This document shows, piece by piece, positions 1 through 11,947 of a stretch of 64,000 bases of DNA. A program made the position numbers and the translations under genes. The number at the start of each line of letters is the position of its first letter. The first letter of the stretch is position 1. The notes beneath the pieces were generated by a model. It made no database searches and was not told the origin of the DNA. It worked only from the letters and a program-made list of their open reading frames with translations. Source of the DNA: Plantago major (taxonomy: Eukaryota; Streptophyta; Magnoliopsida; Lamiales; Plantaginaceae). The stretch spans positions 22,640-86,639 of the forward strand of contig JAIFAC010000483.1 in NCBI GenBank assembly GCA_026545765.1, written 5' to 3'.

Positions 1-1310
1 ACATGGTGACCAATAAACAGGTGTTTAGTTAATGGTTTGAATAAATCGTGCGTTTTTCATATTCAATGAATAGCAAAGAGATGAATGATACGAAGGATCA
101 AAGTTGAAATACTTGCTGCAGACTTGAGGCGGTGGAAGTTGCAGCAAAAATAATGAGGCGGTGGACGTGAAACTATGTATCAAATATGGTTTAATACTAT
201 TTTAATACTTAAATTAATTGTACGAGCCTGCTTATTTTGATTTTCACAAAGACGACTCGAAAGTCAAAGAGACACACTAAACAAATACTATAAATTCATA
301 CGGTTTATATTACGGTGTCCGTTCGTTCATAGGACCTCGTTTAGATGTAAAACGGTTAAAATTAAAACTAATAACAAGCCGGTCCAAAATTATATAAAAC
401 AACGATAACAATTAAAATTCAATAACTGTCACGTAATATCAATTTTTAACATCAAGTTCATATAGCACAAATATAGCATGTCACATTATATAATTTAATT
501 TTTCACAAATAAGATCACGTATATAACACACATCAAAATATTAAAATTTACTTAAAAACATATTTAAACATGCTTATGAGGTGAAAACGGGTCAGGGGCG
601 TTACAACTGGCATGGTTTTTTCCATTTTAGTTTATCTTTTTTTTCCTTCTTAATGTGTAATTCTTTCTCAATAATATTCGTACTTCAAATATATATAGAA
701 TTAAAAACTACACACTTTATCAACTCTCGTGTAAAATGATTAATTAACTCATAATTTAAAACTTAAATTTTATTCTACTTGGATGAGTATGTAAAAATAT
801 TATACTTCAATTCATAACTGTATTGTTTTCAGTAAACCATTTACTCTTTATAATTATTATTTTCAATATATATAAGTAACAATAGTTCTCATATATTGTA
901 CGGTTTGATGACATTGAATACACATGCATATTTGTAAACTGAAAATATAATTATATAAAGGCATAAAGTCTTTTGGGATTACTAACATCATATTATTACG
1001 AAAAACTTAGTGTATTTAGTTAAAGAACGTGGATGTTTTTCATAAATAAAAAATGCATTGTGTTAACAATAGTAGACATTTTGTATAAAAACATCGATGT
1101 TTTTCTTAACAACATACTATGTCGATCCTTTTCAAAATTATGTATGGACTGTCTCCAACAAGACTTTCAATATTAAAATATAAAAATTAACACACCGTAT
1201 CGTTACATAGTGACTATCAATTGATAGAAGTGAAGTGATGGGATTGAGTACCCGTGGCGTGATTTCTCCACAATGGAGTGGTATTTCTCCTAATGGAGTT
1301 ATTAGTTAGG
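1..1310. other. AT-rich intergenic DNA, no gene seen
   Basis: No coding pattern or domain is visible on either strand. The run GGGGCGTTACA at 595-605 resembles the 3' end of many plant LTRs, so bases 1-605 could be the tail of an LTR cut off by the window edge. No primer site follows it and no second copy is present, so I leave it unclassified. Confidence 0.5.
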
Positions 1311-1421
1311 CTATGTTCTCTTCAACTGAAAACTCATTCAGTTCAGTTCAGTTCTGCTTAATTATATTTTATACTACAATTGATTCGATTCGGTAAATTT
1401 GATTGAAGAAACGAGCCTTAG
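1311..1421. repeat. Degenerate MITE-like repeat, relative of the one at 4741-4907
   Basis: The left end carries GTTCTCTTCAACTGAA followed by CAGTTCAGTT runs and a TTTTATACTACAATT core. The same core occurs in reverse orientation inside the repeat at 4741-4907. The right end (GATTGAAGAAACGAGCC) is a poor inverted match, so this copy is decayed. It is probably a small non-autonomous DNA transposon; superfamily not assigned. Confidence 0.45.
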
Positions 1422-1975
1422 TTTGTTTGTCATTGATTATGTCTGAATAGAATACATAAATATGAGATGTATATTGAATTCTAAAAAAAAAATTTTAAAA
1501 ATTTGATGGAAATGAGACGTTTCACCTTTGAAGAAGATTTTTTTTTTTTTTTTATTAAGAAAACCTTTGAAGTAGAAATCAAGTATATGAAATATCTATC
1601 TAATTTTGCACTCAATTTAAACTTTGTGTTCTGTAATTCAATGGATTATTTCTACGGATGCTTAATAAGGAAGGTGAAGGGATTGTCTGAATAGGTTTCT
1701 GGAATGAGATTTTATTACTTGATTTCATCATTTTGATTTTAACAAAATTATACTCCTGTCCTGATACGTTAATTTCAATTTGTTTTTAGAAAATTCCATG
1801 TATCTGATATCTATATATACTAGTAAATGACCCGTCCATACTCGATGGGAAATGAAAATAAAATGTCGTATATGTTATCTATAAATTTTTTAATTATTTT
1901 ACAAAATTATAAATTAAGTTTATAATGTGGAGGGATTCATGCTTCAACATTTCATACATAACTGGAAAAAAAATG

Positions 1976-1976
<1 letters not shown>

Positions 1977-2051
<75 letters not shown>
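1977..2051. repeat. (TA)n microsatellite
   Basis: About 75 bp of nearly perfect TA dinucleotide repeat. The tyrosine/isoleucine ORFs across it on both strands are artefacts of the repeat. Confidence 0.97.
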
Positions 2052-2053
<2 letters not shown>

Positions 2054-3608
2054 CTATTAGTAAACATAGTTTCAGCAAAATGAGATGAACTTATAATTTT
2101 TTTTAATAACACTTATAATACATAATATTATTTCATAATTTGATGAGCACTTTCGATGGTTGTCATAATACCCGCCCTGAACCAGTTTTAAGTCACCCCC
2201 CGTGTTGAAAACCGATAAATATTTAGCAGGTCATGACCCTCACCCGTTAATTTGTTTAGAAAAACGAATCCGTTTAACCTGAACCAAATTGAAACAAAAA
2301 ATGCATGACATAGTTAATTAGATCGGGTGACAACCCACCCGTAAAAAGATTCTGTACCCCCAAAAAAAAAGATATTATCATTTCACAAACATATTTTTTC
2401 GCATGTATCGATGAATTTTTTGTGGGTCAACTCACATACACCCCGGAAAAATATCAATTCACAAACATAATAACATTTTTGAATGATTTTTCAATTCTTT
2501 AACTTAAACAGGGAGTGTGAGCGCCGCTCCTCAAATTTAATATTTTGCATACATACATAATTTGTATCATATGGGTCCACCCCCCCCCCCCCCACACACA
2601 CACACACACACATTATTATTTCACTATAGAGGTCGAATTTTTTGGGTTCGAGTAGATGCTCGACCCGGAAAAACAATTATTTTGAACGGGTATTGGCGAG
2701 TTCACTTTTTGTTGGATGGACCCGTTTTAAAGTCTAGATAAGAGTGAAGGGATGTAGATGACCACGTGAGAGATAAATGTCCCTGGCTCTTGTTTACTGT
2801 CATATTAGAGGAGACCGATGTAGGCAACCGTCTCCTACTGAAACCAAACCGGAACGTTTTCTCAAGGATGAGCTCATTATCATTTCTATGATGGTAACCT
2901 TTTTCCCAATATTGATTCTAGATATCAAATTCACCTTAGTTATAATATGCTTCTTGGATTATACTTTTCTAACCCGTTTGGGACGCTACCCGGACCCATT
3001 TGGGCCTTTTAACTTTTCATGGATCTTTCGGGTATGAATCGTCCGTGAAAAGGCCAAAAATGAAAAAAAATGAAAAGTATCGATGATCTAGGCCCTATAT
3101 TGAACCCGTTCATCACCTATTTAAGACACAGAACCATGATTAACATTTAGAGTAGGGTGTAAGTCCGAGAAGAATACGACCTCGACTTCCATGGAGATTG
3201 CCGACAATCATAATTTGTTTGAATGTAATAAATATTTTCCTAAAATTTTAGGATGGAGCAAATATATACTCCCTCTGTCCCCGATTTCAACTTCTCATCC
3301 CTTAAATGGAAAATATCTCTCCTACTTTATTCACTATCTTTCATACTTGTCAAATTCAAAGCTTATTGTCAAATTCCCCCCCCCCCCCTCCTTCTTGTAT
3401 AATTGATGCAATGATTTTGTCTTCAAATTGGTTACTCCACTGGATGACTAAAAAGTACATCGATATTGTTAGAGTGAACATTTTAAATATGTTAAGAGTA
3501 ATTTTTGCGATAGACGTCTTTCAGAGTGATCAAATCAAACATCACATATTTTGTCCAAAGCTCGCATGTTTAGCTATAAACATCACATGTTAAAAATGCA
3601 TGTATTTC
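2052..3608. other. Intergenic DNA with short simple repeats, no gene seen
   Basis: Holds a C-run followed by (CA)n at about 2580-2611 and a second C-run near 3369-3379. The stretch at 3270-3285 (ACTCCCTCTGTCCCCG) looks like one end of a decayed Stowaway-type MITE without a partner. ORFs here (up to 95 aa) have no recognisable composition or domain. Confidence 0.5.
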
Positions 3609-4040
3609 AAGTATAATGCATGCTTTTCTATTTTTATTTGTTTCCGACTGGCCTTGACGGACATCACCACCCTTTTCTTTCTCCTCTGCCTGGGTGGTAT
3701 TCCTCCGTCTTGGTGCACTCTGGTGTTTCCACGTTACTCTTGGCGCAGCATTTAGATGCTTCGACATACTAGACGACGGGGATTCCGGGTGTAGTTTGAA
3801 ACGTTTAAAAATTGAGGTTCCGGTTGGGTTTATTAGTAGGTCTATGATGAGAGATACCTTTTTTATGCGAGCAGTTGTTATGGTTCTTTGGTGTATATCT
3901 GATTGTCTTTGTTTTGAGTTTTGTAACATTTATCTGTAATGTGGAACATGTTGTTATGTTGGAGGAACATTTCTTGTGTTCCTGTGATTTAATAAATTTT
4001 TATCTGTTCAAAAAAAAAAAAAGAAGTATAATGCATGCTT
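3609..4040 (+). mobile_element. 5'-truncated L1-like retroposon with 17-bp target site duplication
   Basis: The insert is 3626-4023. It ends in an A-rich tail (about 4009-4022) and is bracketed by identical 17-bp copies of AAGTATAATGCATGCTT at 3609-3625 and 4024-4040. Poly(A) plus a long target duplication is the mark of target-primed reverse transcription. The body is too short for an ORF and looks like a LINE 3' UTR (TTGTAACATTTATCTG, AATAAATTTTTATCTG). A processed host transcript cannot be excluded without a search. The duplication is intact, so the insertion is fairly young. Confidence 0.85.
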
Positions 4041-4740
4041 ACTATACACATAATGTTTGAAGCTAACCATATATATGATGTTTGTACGTAAATACTAAAT
4101 ATGTAATGTTGAATTGAATTTGTATATTCAAGAGACGGTCTTTCACAAAAGTTTGTAATATGTACAATTTCAACTTATGTATAATTAATCAAATTGAGAT
4201 AGTATTACCACAATACTTCTCTCTAACATATTTTGTTGACTAACCCATACAATTGCAATGTAATCACATACCATTGTAATAGCATATAACTTACATTTCT
4301 TAATTACAACTACTGTGGTTTTACAAAAATGTAAATTGTTGGTTTACTAAAATTTGTAACAAAATCCTTTAAACATATCAAATCCTTAAGAATTACAACG
4401 ATACATGCACACTTTCCAACTTTACTTAACCTTAACATTTTCCCTAAAACCATAAACATTTTTAATAAAACCTTACACTTTGTTTTCCGTAAAATATTAA
4501 CTACTATATACAAACTTTTTTTTTTTTTTATTTCAGTGATTTTTTTTAACGTTCTACATAAATAAAGTTAAAACTTGGATGTCTTATGTGGATCTGTTCA
4601 CGTGTTTGGTTATCGACTCAAGTTGAGTTTTGCCAAATGAATATGAATTTAAAATGACAATATTTTAGAATAAACGCACACATATCAGTCGAGAGTATGA
4701 TTTTAGCCCAATTGGTAATGTTAATGACCAAACAAATTAG
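4041..4740. other. Intergenic DNA, nothing recognised
   Basis: AT-rich sequence with no supported gene or repeat structure. Confidence 0.5.
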
Positions 4741-4907
4741 GCTCTGTTCTCTTCGTCTGAACTGATCAAAACTGAACTGAACTGAACGGAACGGAACAAA
4801 ACTGAATTGTAGTATAAAAATGAACTAAACAAAATTGAACAAAACTGAATTGAACTGAACTGAACTCAACTAAAATTAATGAGTTTTTTCAGATGAAAAG
4901 AACATAA
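4741..4907. repeat. MITE-like element with GTTCTYTTCRTCTGA terminal inverted repeats
   Basis: Left end GTTCTCTTCGTCTGAA and right end TTCAGATGAAAAGAAC are imperfect inverted repeats of about 15 bp. The interior is built from repeats of the type GAACTGAACTGAAC. A related decayed copy lies at 1311-1421. I could not fix a target duplication, so superfamily is open. Confidence 0.65.
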
Positions 4908-5784
4908 ATCGGTCGAGAAAGCAATCAATCTCCACGGGACAATATTTAAAATCCATTATATGAACATTTGCCATTATATTTAAATTTATGCTCAAATACG
5001 CATCGTGCTGCCATAATTTACTACTTAACAACACACATTTTAGTGATAATAATTAGTCCTAATTTAAGAGATAATGATTGCATCGGTAGGTGCAATTAGA
5101 TGGGAATGTATAGTAAAATTTGATTCAAATCAAAATACTTCCACAGTTAAAGAAAATATACGAATGGATAATCGACCAATAACAAATTGAATTTTATACT
5201 CAATTTAGTTATATACGGACCTATATATATCGTTACTATAATACATCTTATATTTGTACAAAAGCACCTACGTTCTTAACTAACCATCTTACATTTTGAT
5301 TAATAATATTAATGATTGTTCGTCTTTTTTATCATTACTATAGACGGTCTTTGAAGAGAATTACAAATTTTTATTTGAACGTTTCCATGAAAATTTAAAA
5401 TTTTTTTAATTCCTTATTTGACGAAATAAATAGGTGAGGGACATAGTAGTACATTTTCCATTTGAACTGACCAACTATATGGATGGGATTTAAAGACGTT
5501 AATTGGATTTTAGGCTTTTTTTTTTTTTTTACATATTTATAAATATCAAACTTCCATAATGAAGTAATATTTCCAAAATTCAGACAATATTTTGAAATTC
5601 ATGCACTAATTGCTTTCACACGGCATAAGATTTTCCACATCACCATATTATATGGGTTGTTAATTGTGTTCCAAACATTACATATGGTTGTAAGAAAATG
5701 ACTAATTAACATTACAGTAATAATCAGTACATGAAATAAAATGACAAACATTACAGTTATAATCAGAAATATCACGGATTTTTA

Positions 5785-5789
<5 letters not shown>
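4908..5789. other. Intergenic DNA, nothing recognised
   Basis: AT-rich, with a poly-T run near 5517-5530. No coding pattern seen. Confidence 0.5.
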
Positions 5790-5858
<69 letters not shown>

Positions 5859-5990
5859 ATAGGTATATATGTATATATATATATGTATATATGTATATAT
5901 ATATGTATATATGTATATATATATATATACATATATACATATATATATATATACATATATATATACATATATACATATATATATATATAT
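5790..5990. repeat. Compound (TA)n / TATATG / TATATAC microsatellite, partly inverted
   Basis: About 200 bp of TA repeats. The left half is punctuated by TATATG variants and the right half by CATATA variants, so the two halves can pair into a large cruciform. ORFs predicted across it on both strands are low-complexity artefacts. Confidence 0.95.
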
Positions 5991-6423
5991 GAAAGATGAC
6001 ATAAAATGTTAACTCATATATAAATCATTATTGATATTGTTAAAAACGTAATAATTATACTTAAGCATATTAATCCGTCCAACAAACCTCGAGGAATGGA
6101 AAACTTGAAACGAAGAAATACGGATTCGATTGACACTTGAAAAAATTAATTAACATTCTATCTCATATTAACTAAATAAATATGGTAGATCACAAAATCA
6201 AAACGTAAAAGTAAACACAATTAATTGAATTAACTAAATAGCTAGAATAATTTTCAAAAAATAGCACTTTCCTTTCATGACACCAAGTTGATAAAATCAG
6301 GACCAATCAAAACATTTCATTAGGACAACTATAATAAATATTGACCAATAGGAATTGAGGATTTTGCCAAATATTTGAATGACTTGGACAATCTAGAATG
6401 GCTCCAATCCTTTTTTGCTTAAT

Positions 6424-6424
6424 G

Positions 6425-6480
<56 letters not shown>
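6424..6480. repeat. (AT)n microsatellite
   Basis: About 55 bp of perfect AT dinucleotide repeat. Confidence 0.97.
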
Positions 6481-6483
<3 letters not shown>

Positions 6484-7013
6484 AAGGACTACCTCACCAG
6501 ATTCACTCAGTCCTACGTGGAATTTTGTAAAATTAGTTGTATTTTAGCCATTATATATTTCACTGTTATTTTTAGTATGTTGACTGTATATATAATTTTT
6601 ATTAAATTTCATATAACTTTATCTGTAAAAATCCGAAAAATATTTTGAACATATATTTGAATTCGTCGTAGCAAGATGAATCCATAGACACCAATCTTGA
6701 ATACTATTATTAATTATATAACCATTTTATACATTAAATAAAATATAAATTTATTAAATTCTCAGATACAATTAAATAATGAAAATTTAAAAATAAAGTA
6801 TTTATTAAATTAATTCAATTCTATGTGAAATTTTGTGGAATTAGTTGCATTTTCAACCAGTATATCTTTCACTGTTTATTCTTAAATATGTTTAATGCAT
6901 ATATAATTTTTATTAAATCTAATATAGTATATATTTATCTACAAAACTCTGGAAAATATTTTGAATATATATTTAAATTCACCATGACAAGATGAATCCA
7001 TAAACACCAATCT

Positions 7014-7015
7014 AG

Positions 7016-7078
<63 letters not shown>
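7014..7078. repeat. (TTA)n microsatellite
   Basis: About 60 bp of perfect TTA/ATT trinucleotide repeat inside the second copy of the AT-rich direct repeat. Confidence 0.96.
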
Positions 7079-7205
7079 ATTATTAATTAGATAAATTATT
7101 TTATTCACTCAAATAAAATATAAATTTATTAAATAAGATAAAATAAAATAATGAAATTTTAAAAATATATTTGTTCGAGATTTTGAATGGCAACATATAG
7201 TAATT

Positions 7206-7420
7206 GAAAATGATTGTTCTTTGGTGATTAAATCTTTTAAATCGACAAATTTTAGCTTCGCACCTCTGTTTCACTTTTCAAATAAATCCAGGTATTTAAT
7301 GGAGAATTTTATTATATGAAGTTTTGTCAGGTTAAACGTGAAGCTAACGTTTTAGCACATAGATTATCAGTTGGGTGTTCTTATGATGATGTTGGCTTGG
7401 TAGATTTGCATTTCGATTAA
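7206..7420 (+). pseudogene. Relic of a plant RVT_3-type RNase H-like domain
   Basis: The conceptual translation begins ENDCSLVIKSFKS and, after one or two frame changes, ends VKREANVLAHRLSVG...DDVGLVDLHFD followed by a stop. An E-x-D-C-x-x-V start and a terminal V-K-R-E-A-N-x-x-A-H block are typical of the RNase H-like domain at the 3' end of plant LINEs and their host-like derivatives. An in-frame stop after MENFII and the frame changes make it non-functional. The flanks are the AT-rich repeats described at 6500-7610, which fits a decayed LINE. Confidence 0.6.
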
Positions 7421-7713
7421 TTTATTTTATATTTCCATTTCTATTTATTATTAAACGTAAAATTTTATGGAATTAGTTGCATTTTCAACCAGTATATCTT
7501 AAACTAATAAATTTTTTTATATATTGGCTGCATTTAGTACTTTTTATTAAATCTCATATAAATTTATATTAAAAAAACCCAAAAAATTTGTTGTGCCAAG
7601 ACGAATTCATCTAAAGCTTTTCGACCTTATGACTCGCATGTTTTCATAAAGGCCGCTAATCCTGCCAGAGCAGTATTTATGCTACCAAAGCACTTGATTT
7701 AATTTATCAATTA

Positions 7714-8125
7714 CTCCATCCGTTTCAATAAAAGTGGAACAATTGTGTTGGACACAATTTTAAAGGAAAATGTATAGAATTATGTGGTCCCAAAAATATG
7801 TGGTGGAGAATGAGTATGAGATATTAATTGAGTGCAAAAGTACATATGGGCCCGAAAATGTATTACTCCCTCCGTTTCACTAAAAGTGAAACAATTGTGT
7901 TGGACACAATTTTAAAGGAAAATGTATAGAATTATGTGGTCCCAAAAATATGTGGTGGAGAATGAGTAAGAGATATTAATTGAGTGGAAAAGTACATATA
8001 GGCCCGAAAATGTATGGTTAAAAATGAGTTTTATTATAAAACTAATTTCCATAAAAGGAAATGTAACACTTTTAGTGAAACGTCCAAAACGAAAAATTGT
8101 AACACTTTTAGTGAAACGGAGGGAG
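7714..8125. mobile_element. Stowaway-type MITE with partial tandem duplication of its left half
   Basis: The core element is 7866-8125, with ends CTCCCTCCGTTTCAC and GTGAAACGGAGGGAG flanked by TA on each side, the hallmark of Stowaway (Tc1/mariner) MITEs. A second copy of the left ~147 bp lies directly upstream at 7714-7860, starting CTCCATCCGTTTCA and again preceded by TA. CACTTTTAGTGAAACG occurs twice near the right end (8068-8083 and 8103-8118). The element is non-autonomous with no coding capacity. Confidence 0.88.
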
Positions 8126-8127
8126 TA

Positions 8128-9357
8128 TTATTTTATTATTTTTGTTATTATTGAATAAAACATTTGGAAAAGGCAAGTGTATCTTCAGTAACGTGATGAG
8201 AGGAAAGATCCTCAAATTTTATCAAACTCATCAACACTCACATTTTCTTCCAAATCAATGACTAACAATCGTATTTCTGCTCTCCCGTGACAGAACATGG
8301 TTGTGGTTGTAGGTGTATAAAATAAGAGAAGAAATCCACCTTGAATTTACCGAATCGAATCAATCTCTACACGACTAAACTATGTTCTTATAAAGATTTT
8401 CATTGAACAGAGAATCATCCGACTGTATTCCTGCACTCCTCTTTTCGTTTGTTAATATAGATATGGTAGCTCTAGAATCTAGATCCTCTATCAGGAATGG
8501 ATGAAGCTTCATGGCAGAAATAATAGAAACCAAAAATATCTTCTAACAACCCTGCAATTAATCAACCCCTTAAGCCGAAGTCACGGTAACCAAAACTAAA
8601 TCCCCTTTTCGGAAACTCAGATGAACCAGAATAAATTATCTTTTCTTGGTCTTCCCCTTCAGGTCCCTACCGACAACCAGTGGAAACAAAATTGCTAGAT
8701 CCTTGATGGTCTGTATCTTTTGTTGGTGAGGGAATCTTACCATAGTTAATAGTTGACTTAGAGGGAAAGATGATGAAATGGGGATAAAATTTGAGATTCT
8801 TTTATCTAATTGCGATGTAGAACTTACATTTTAATTTTTCAGAATTTTTATTCAACGATTAACACACTTAATTAAACAATAATTAGGAAATTAAATTTAA
8901 TTGCTTTTTTTTTTGAGAAGTAAAATGATTTTATATCATGAGCAAACTCACAAAACATCAGGGTTATCACAGGGAAGTGCAGAGAAGCCAGAACTATTGG
9001 AGTCTAAGCTACAAGCTAAAAGATGAGGTAAATTGTTCCCACAACGTTTAATAAAAGAAAACTCAACGGAATGGAAAAAACAAGCAAGCGTCTGGCAGCA
9101 TCAATGGCCTTTCATAAAGTCGGCTAACAACAATATTATCTACTATAATTGTGTAAATGCAACTCTACGCATATTCTTCTTGAGTTGTTATTTTTTTATG
9201 TGATATGGATCAAGATAAATTTGATGTTTCTATTTTGTTGACAATAGGCTCCATCAGATGGGGTTGGAGTGGTTGTAAAATATTATTTGACTTGGATACG
9301 AGAGAAATATCATTTATTTGTGATTCTTAATAGGCAGAGGTTGATGTGGAAAAATGC
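8128..9357. other. Intergenic DNA; possible antisense L1 tail near 8905-9150
   Basis: No supported gene. At 8908-8930 a T-run followed by GAGAAGTAAAATGATTTTAT reads, on the minus strand, as a plant L1-type 3' end (ATAAAATCATTTTACTTCTC plus poly A). I found no matching target duplication, so this is only suggestive. The rest is unassigned. Confidence 0.35.
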
Positions 9358-9680
9358 CGAGTCAAAGTTTACACTGCACGAATTGGATAAGGAAGACTAA
9401 CCTTGAGCACGTGTTTGTTCTCCACCATCACGTAAATCAGCTGAGTTAGTGTTATCATTGAGGAAATGTGGCTAAAGTACCTTGCGACTTAGTAGTAAAT
9501 AAAATACAGGTGAGTAAGTTGATGATGTATATGAGCTTTGATTATAATTTAAATATTTATAGAGATCTCTAAGGCTTAACTTATATTCCGGTTTTATGCT
9601 CATTGTTTCATGAAGCTTAATTATATTTTATACCTTCAGTTCGTATGGTTTACTGTTGAATATGAATTTTCTTAACGGGC
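9358..9680 (+). repeat. Direct repeat DR1, intact copy
   Basis: This ~323-bp sequence starts CGAGTCAAAGTTTACACTGC and ends AATTTTCTTAACGGG. It recurs in the same orientation as 11222-11261 plus 63119-63395, the second copy being split by E1. It is therefore an intact reference for the E1 insertion site. The ends are not TG...CA, so I do not call it an LTR. Confidence 0.85.
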
Positions 9681-11072
9681 ATGAATCCAGTTAGGAGGAC
9701 CTTTGGCTCTATGCTTGATATAGTCCCTTCGACTAATCTTCTAAGAATATTATATGAATCGTGTACTAGAAGTGCTCTTTCAGTTCCAGAAGATAGAAGA
9801 GATACACGTGAGCTAATTGGGGGGGGGGGGGGGTTGATCTTTACATGTCTATCAACAACATTTTACACGTGAAGACTTTCAATTTTCTTTACTTTATATA
9901 TAAGATTCAATTGGTAGGTATGTGTTATAAGGGTTCTCTTCTCTACGGTCTCTGGCTGGAAGGACTGGTTCTATCCAACCTGAATTCAATTCCGTTCGAA
10001 AATGATGTTCAGGTCCGGTCTGGCATATACTCTAACCCGTTCCATACTTTTGCTACAAGACCCGACCGCAACATTTAATGATTAAGTTAGTAAAAACTAC
10101 ATTTTTTTTGGGTGGGGTGGGGCGGGGTTCTGCATATATTCTCTAGGCGGTGAAACTCTCTTCGTTCTCCTCTCTACTTTCTTGAACCATAATGGACCTG
10201 GGGGATATGATACTCTCTAGATGGGAAACTCTCTTCGATCTTCTCTCTACTTTCTTGATCTCCATAACGACCCCCGAGGGGGGGGGGGGTGGGCTGATAC
10301 TTGGAGTATAAGTTATAAATTATCGTCTTAGCTACGGGTAGAGGATCTGATATAAAATATTATATATTATCAACCCATCGAGTCCTGAACGGGTTCGGGT
10401 TGGGTTATACACCTTTCAAAACATATACGTCATGATGAGTCATATTTTACATTTTTTATAGTTAACATAAATCCAATGACATATTATTGGACGAAGAAGG
10501 ACTCCAGACAAACACCACGACCAACGTTGTTTAATTTTTACTATCTTATTTTATCGATTAATTTATTTATCATTAAAAGCAAACTATACCGTGGCATCGC
10601 CACGGGTTCGAGGCGGGTGGAGGGGGCACTTCAGGGGTCGTTGGAAACTAACCATGTTAACTGCATTATACACTTTTGTATTTTATTTTGGTTCGGATTG
10701 GAGTATAAGTTATTAATTAACGTATTAGCTACGGGGAGGACCCGATATAAAATACTATATGTTATCAACCCGTCGAGTCCTGAACGGGTTCGGGTTGGGT
10801 CCTACCCCTTTCAAAGCATATATGTCATGAGTCGTATTTTGCATTTTCTATAGTTATAAGGCACAGTGATATAGTATTTGACGAAGGACTACACACTGAC
10901 ACCACGACCAACGTTGTTTACAAGGAATTTTAACTATCTTATTTTCTCGATTAATTTATTTAATCCTTACATTTTTATTTATTATTAAAAGTAAACTATA
11001 ACATTCTTAGAAAATCAGTTGAATGGACTATGTCAAGCATATATTCAAAGGTCCTCCTATCTGGATTCATGC
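9679..11072. mobile_element. Possible DNA transposon with 73-bp terminal inverted repeats
   Basis: Bases 9679-9751 (start GCATGAATCCAGTTAGGAGG) match the reverse complement of 11000-11072 (start GCATGAATCCAGATAGGAGG) with a few mismatches. The ~1.25-kb interior has no transposase ORF, only G-runs (9819-9833 and about 10276-10287) and a ~300-bp direct duplication. Long inverted repeats suggest a non-autonomous Mutator-like element. I could not find a clean target duplication: the left end touches DR1, and the right end is followed by GCAGGTAAC. Confidence 0.5.
10303..11002 (+). repeat. Two ~300-bp direct copies offset by 397 bp
   Basis: Copy 1 (10303-10590) and copy 2 (10700-11002) share, in order, GGAGTATAAGTTAT, ATCAACCCRTCGAGTCCTGA, ACGGGTTCGGGTTGGGT, CACGACCAACGTTGTTTA and AACTATACC/AACTATAAC. 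The divergence is moderate. The two copies fill most of the right half of the inverted-repeat element. Confidence 0.8.
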
Positions 11073-11221
11073 GCAGGTAACACAACCTTGATACGCATTA
11101 ACTTGGCATCAAAAATAAATTTACCCTGATTATATATTATGTTGTAATTTTATAATCTAAAAAACTAAAATCAAGAAAGTAGATAGGAGATCAAATTGAG
11201 TTTCCCCACCTAGAGAGTATC

Positions 11222-11261
11222 CGAGTCAAAGTTTACACTGCACGACTTGGATAAGGAAGAC
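11222..11261 (+). repeat. Direct repeat DR2, left half, cut by E1
   Basis: These 40 bp match 9358-9397. The match resumes immediately after E1 at 63119, showing that E1 inserted into this repeat copy. Confidence 0.9.
11257..11261 (+). repeat. Target site duplication of E1, left (AAGAC)
   Basis: The identical 5-bp copy lies at 63119-63123, and DR1 has a single AAGAC at the matching site. This fixes the E1 ends exactly. Confidence 0.93.
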
Positions 11262-11947
11262 TGCTAGGAATATCTGTTTAGATTTTGATCAGCAACCTAA
11301 TGACTTATCTTAGCTCAGAAAGGTGATTAGTACTCTTAGTTCACTTGAACACTGTAAAAGAGGAAACTCACTAAGTATGATAGTCTAGCAAATCTTGTAT
11401 AGGATGTTAGGTCTCGAAATGTAATTTTTATTTTCTGAAGAAGACCAAGAAGAAGGCATCCGGCAGGAAAAGTTCAACAAATTTTGAAGACTTGAAGATT
11501 GCACAAGATTGCTGAAGACAAAGGTTTTTCAGATACCTATGACCAGATATCTTGAAGACACAAGAGTTTTTAAATAAACAATGTTACAAGAGATATCTGA
11601 GAATTAAAAGGTTTCTGAAACGAGGAAAGTGCCCACAGATATCTACACTTAGATACCTTTGATAAAGATTATGTTTCCAGGAAACAATATATTCTTAACA
11701 AGTGATATATGGAGCTGTGATGATCTCTGGAAAAGGACATGCAAAGCCTCATAAAGCATGCATTGTTCCGTTGGCACTACAGGACAAAGTATAGTACAGT
11801 GCATTAAATGCGCGGACATAAATTTCTGAACAAAAACGGTAGCTTCTGAAAAAGAAGACAAACCTGCTACAGTACTATACTTAGATATCAATAGTTTGAA
11901 TTTGATTTAAGCCTAACGGATACTATTCAAACGGCACTCAAATTCAT

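Larger units (their letters stand above)
6500..7610 (+). repeat. Three diverged direct copies of a ~150-300-bp AT-rich unit
   Basis: The motif order AATTTTRTRGAATTAGTTGCATTTT, then TATATMTTTCACTG, then TTTTTATTAAAT, then a GACAAGATGAATCCATARACACC block recurs near 6517-6700, 6830-7010 and 7458-7605. The third copy is shorter. Between copies two and three lie a TTA repeat and an RNase H relic. This may be the decayed 3' UTR of a non-LTR element or an old tandem duplication. Confidence 0.6.

Noticed and set aside
595..605. GGGGCGTTACA as a certain LTR 3' end
   Set aside because: Only a short motif matches; there is no partner LTR, primer site or target duplication in the window.
3570..3929. 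119-aa minus-strand ORF
   Set aside because: It covers the antisense of the L1-like retroposon and its target site, with no domain.
5702..6002. Overlapping ORFs of 62-88 aa rich in Tyr and Ile
   Set aside because: They translate the TA microsatellite on both strands and have no real coding signal.
9358..9680. Direct repeat DR1/DR2 as a pair of short LTRs
   Set aside because: The shared borders are CGAGTC...AAYGGG rather than TG...CA, and no primer site or polypurine tract adjoins them.
9819..9833. G-run as a regulatory G-quadruplex
   Set aside because: A single homopolymer in an intergenic repeat, with no gene nearby to regulate.
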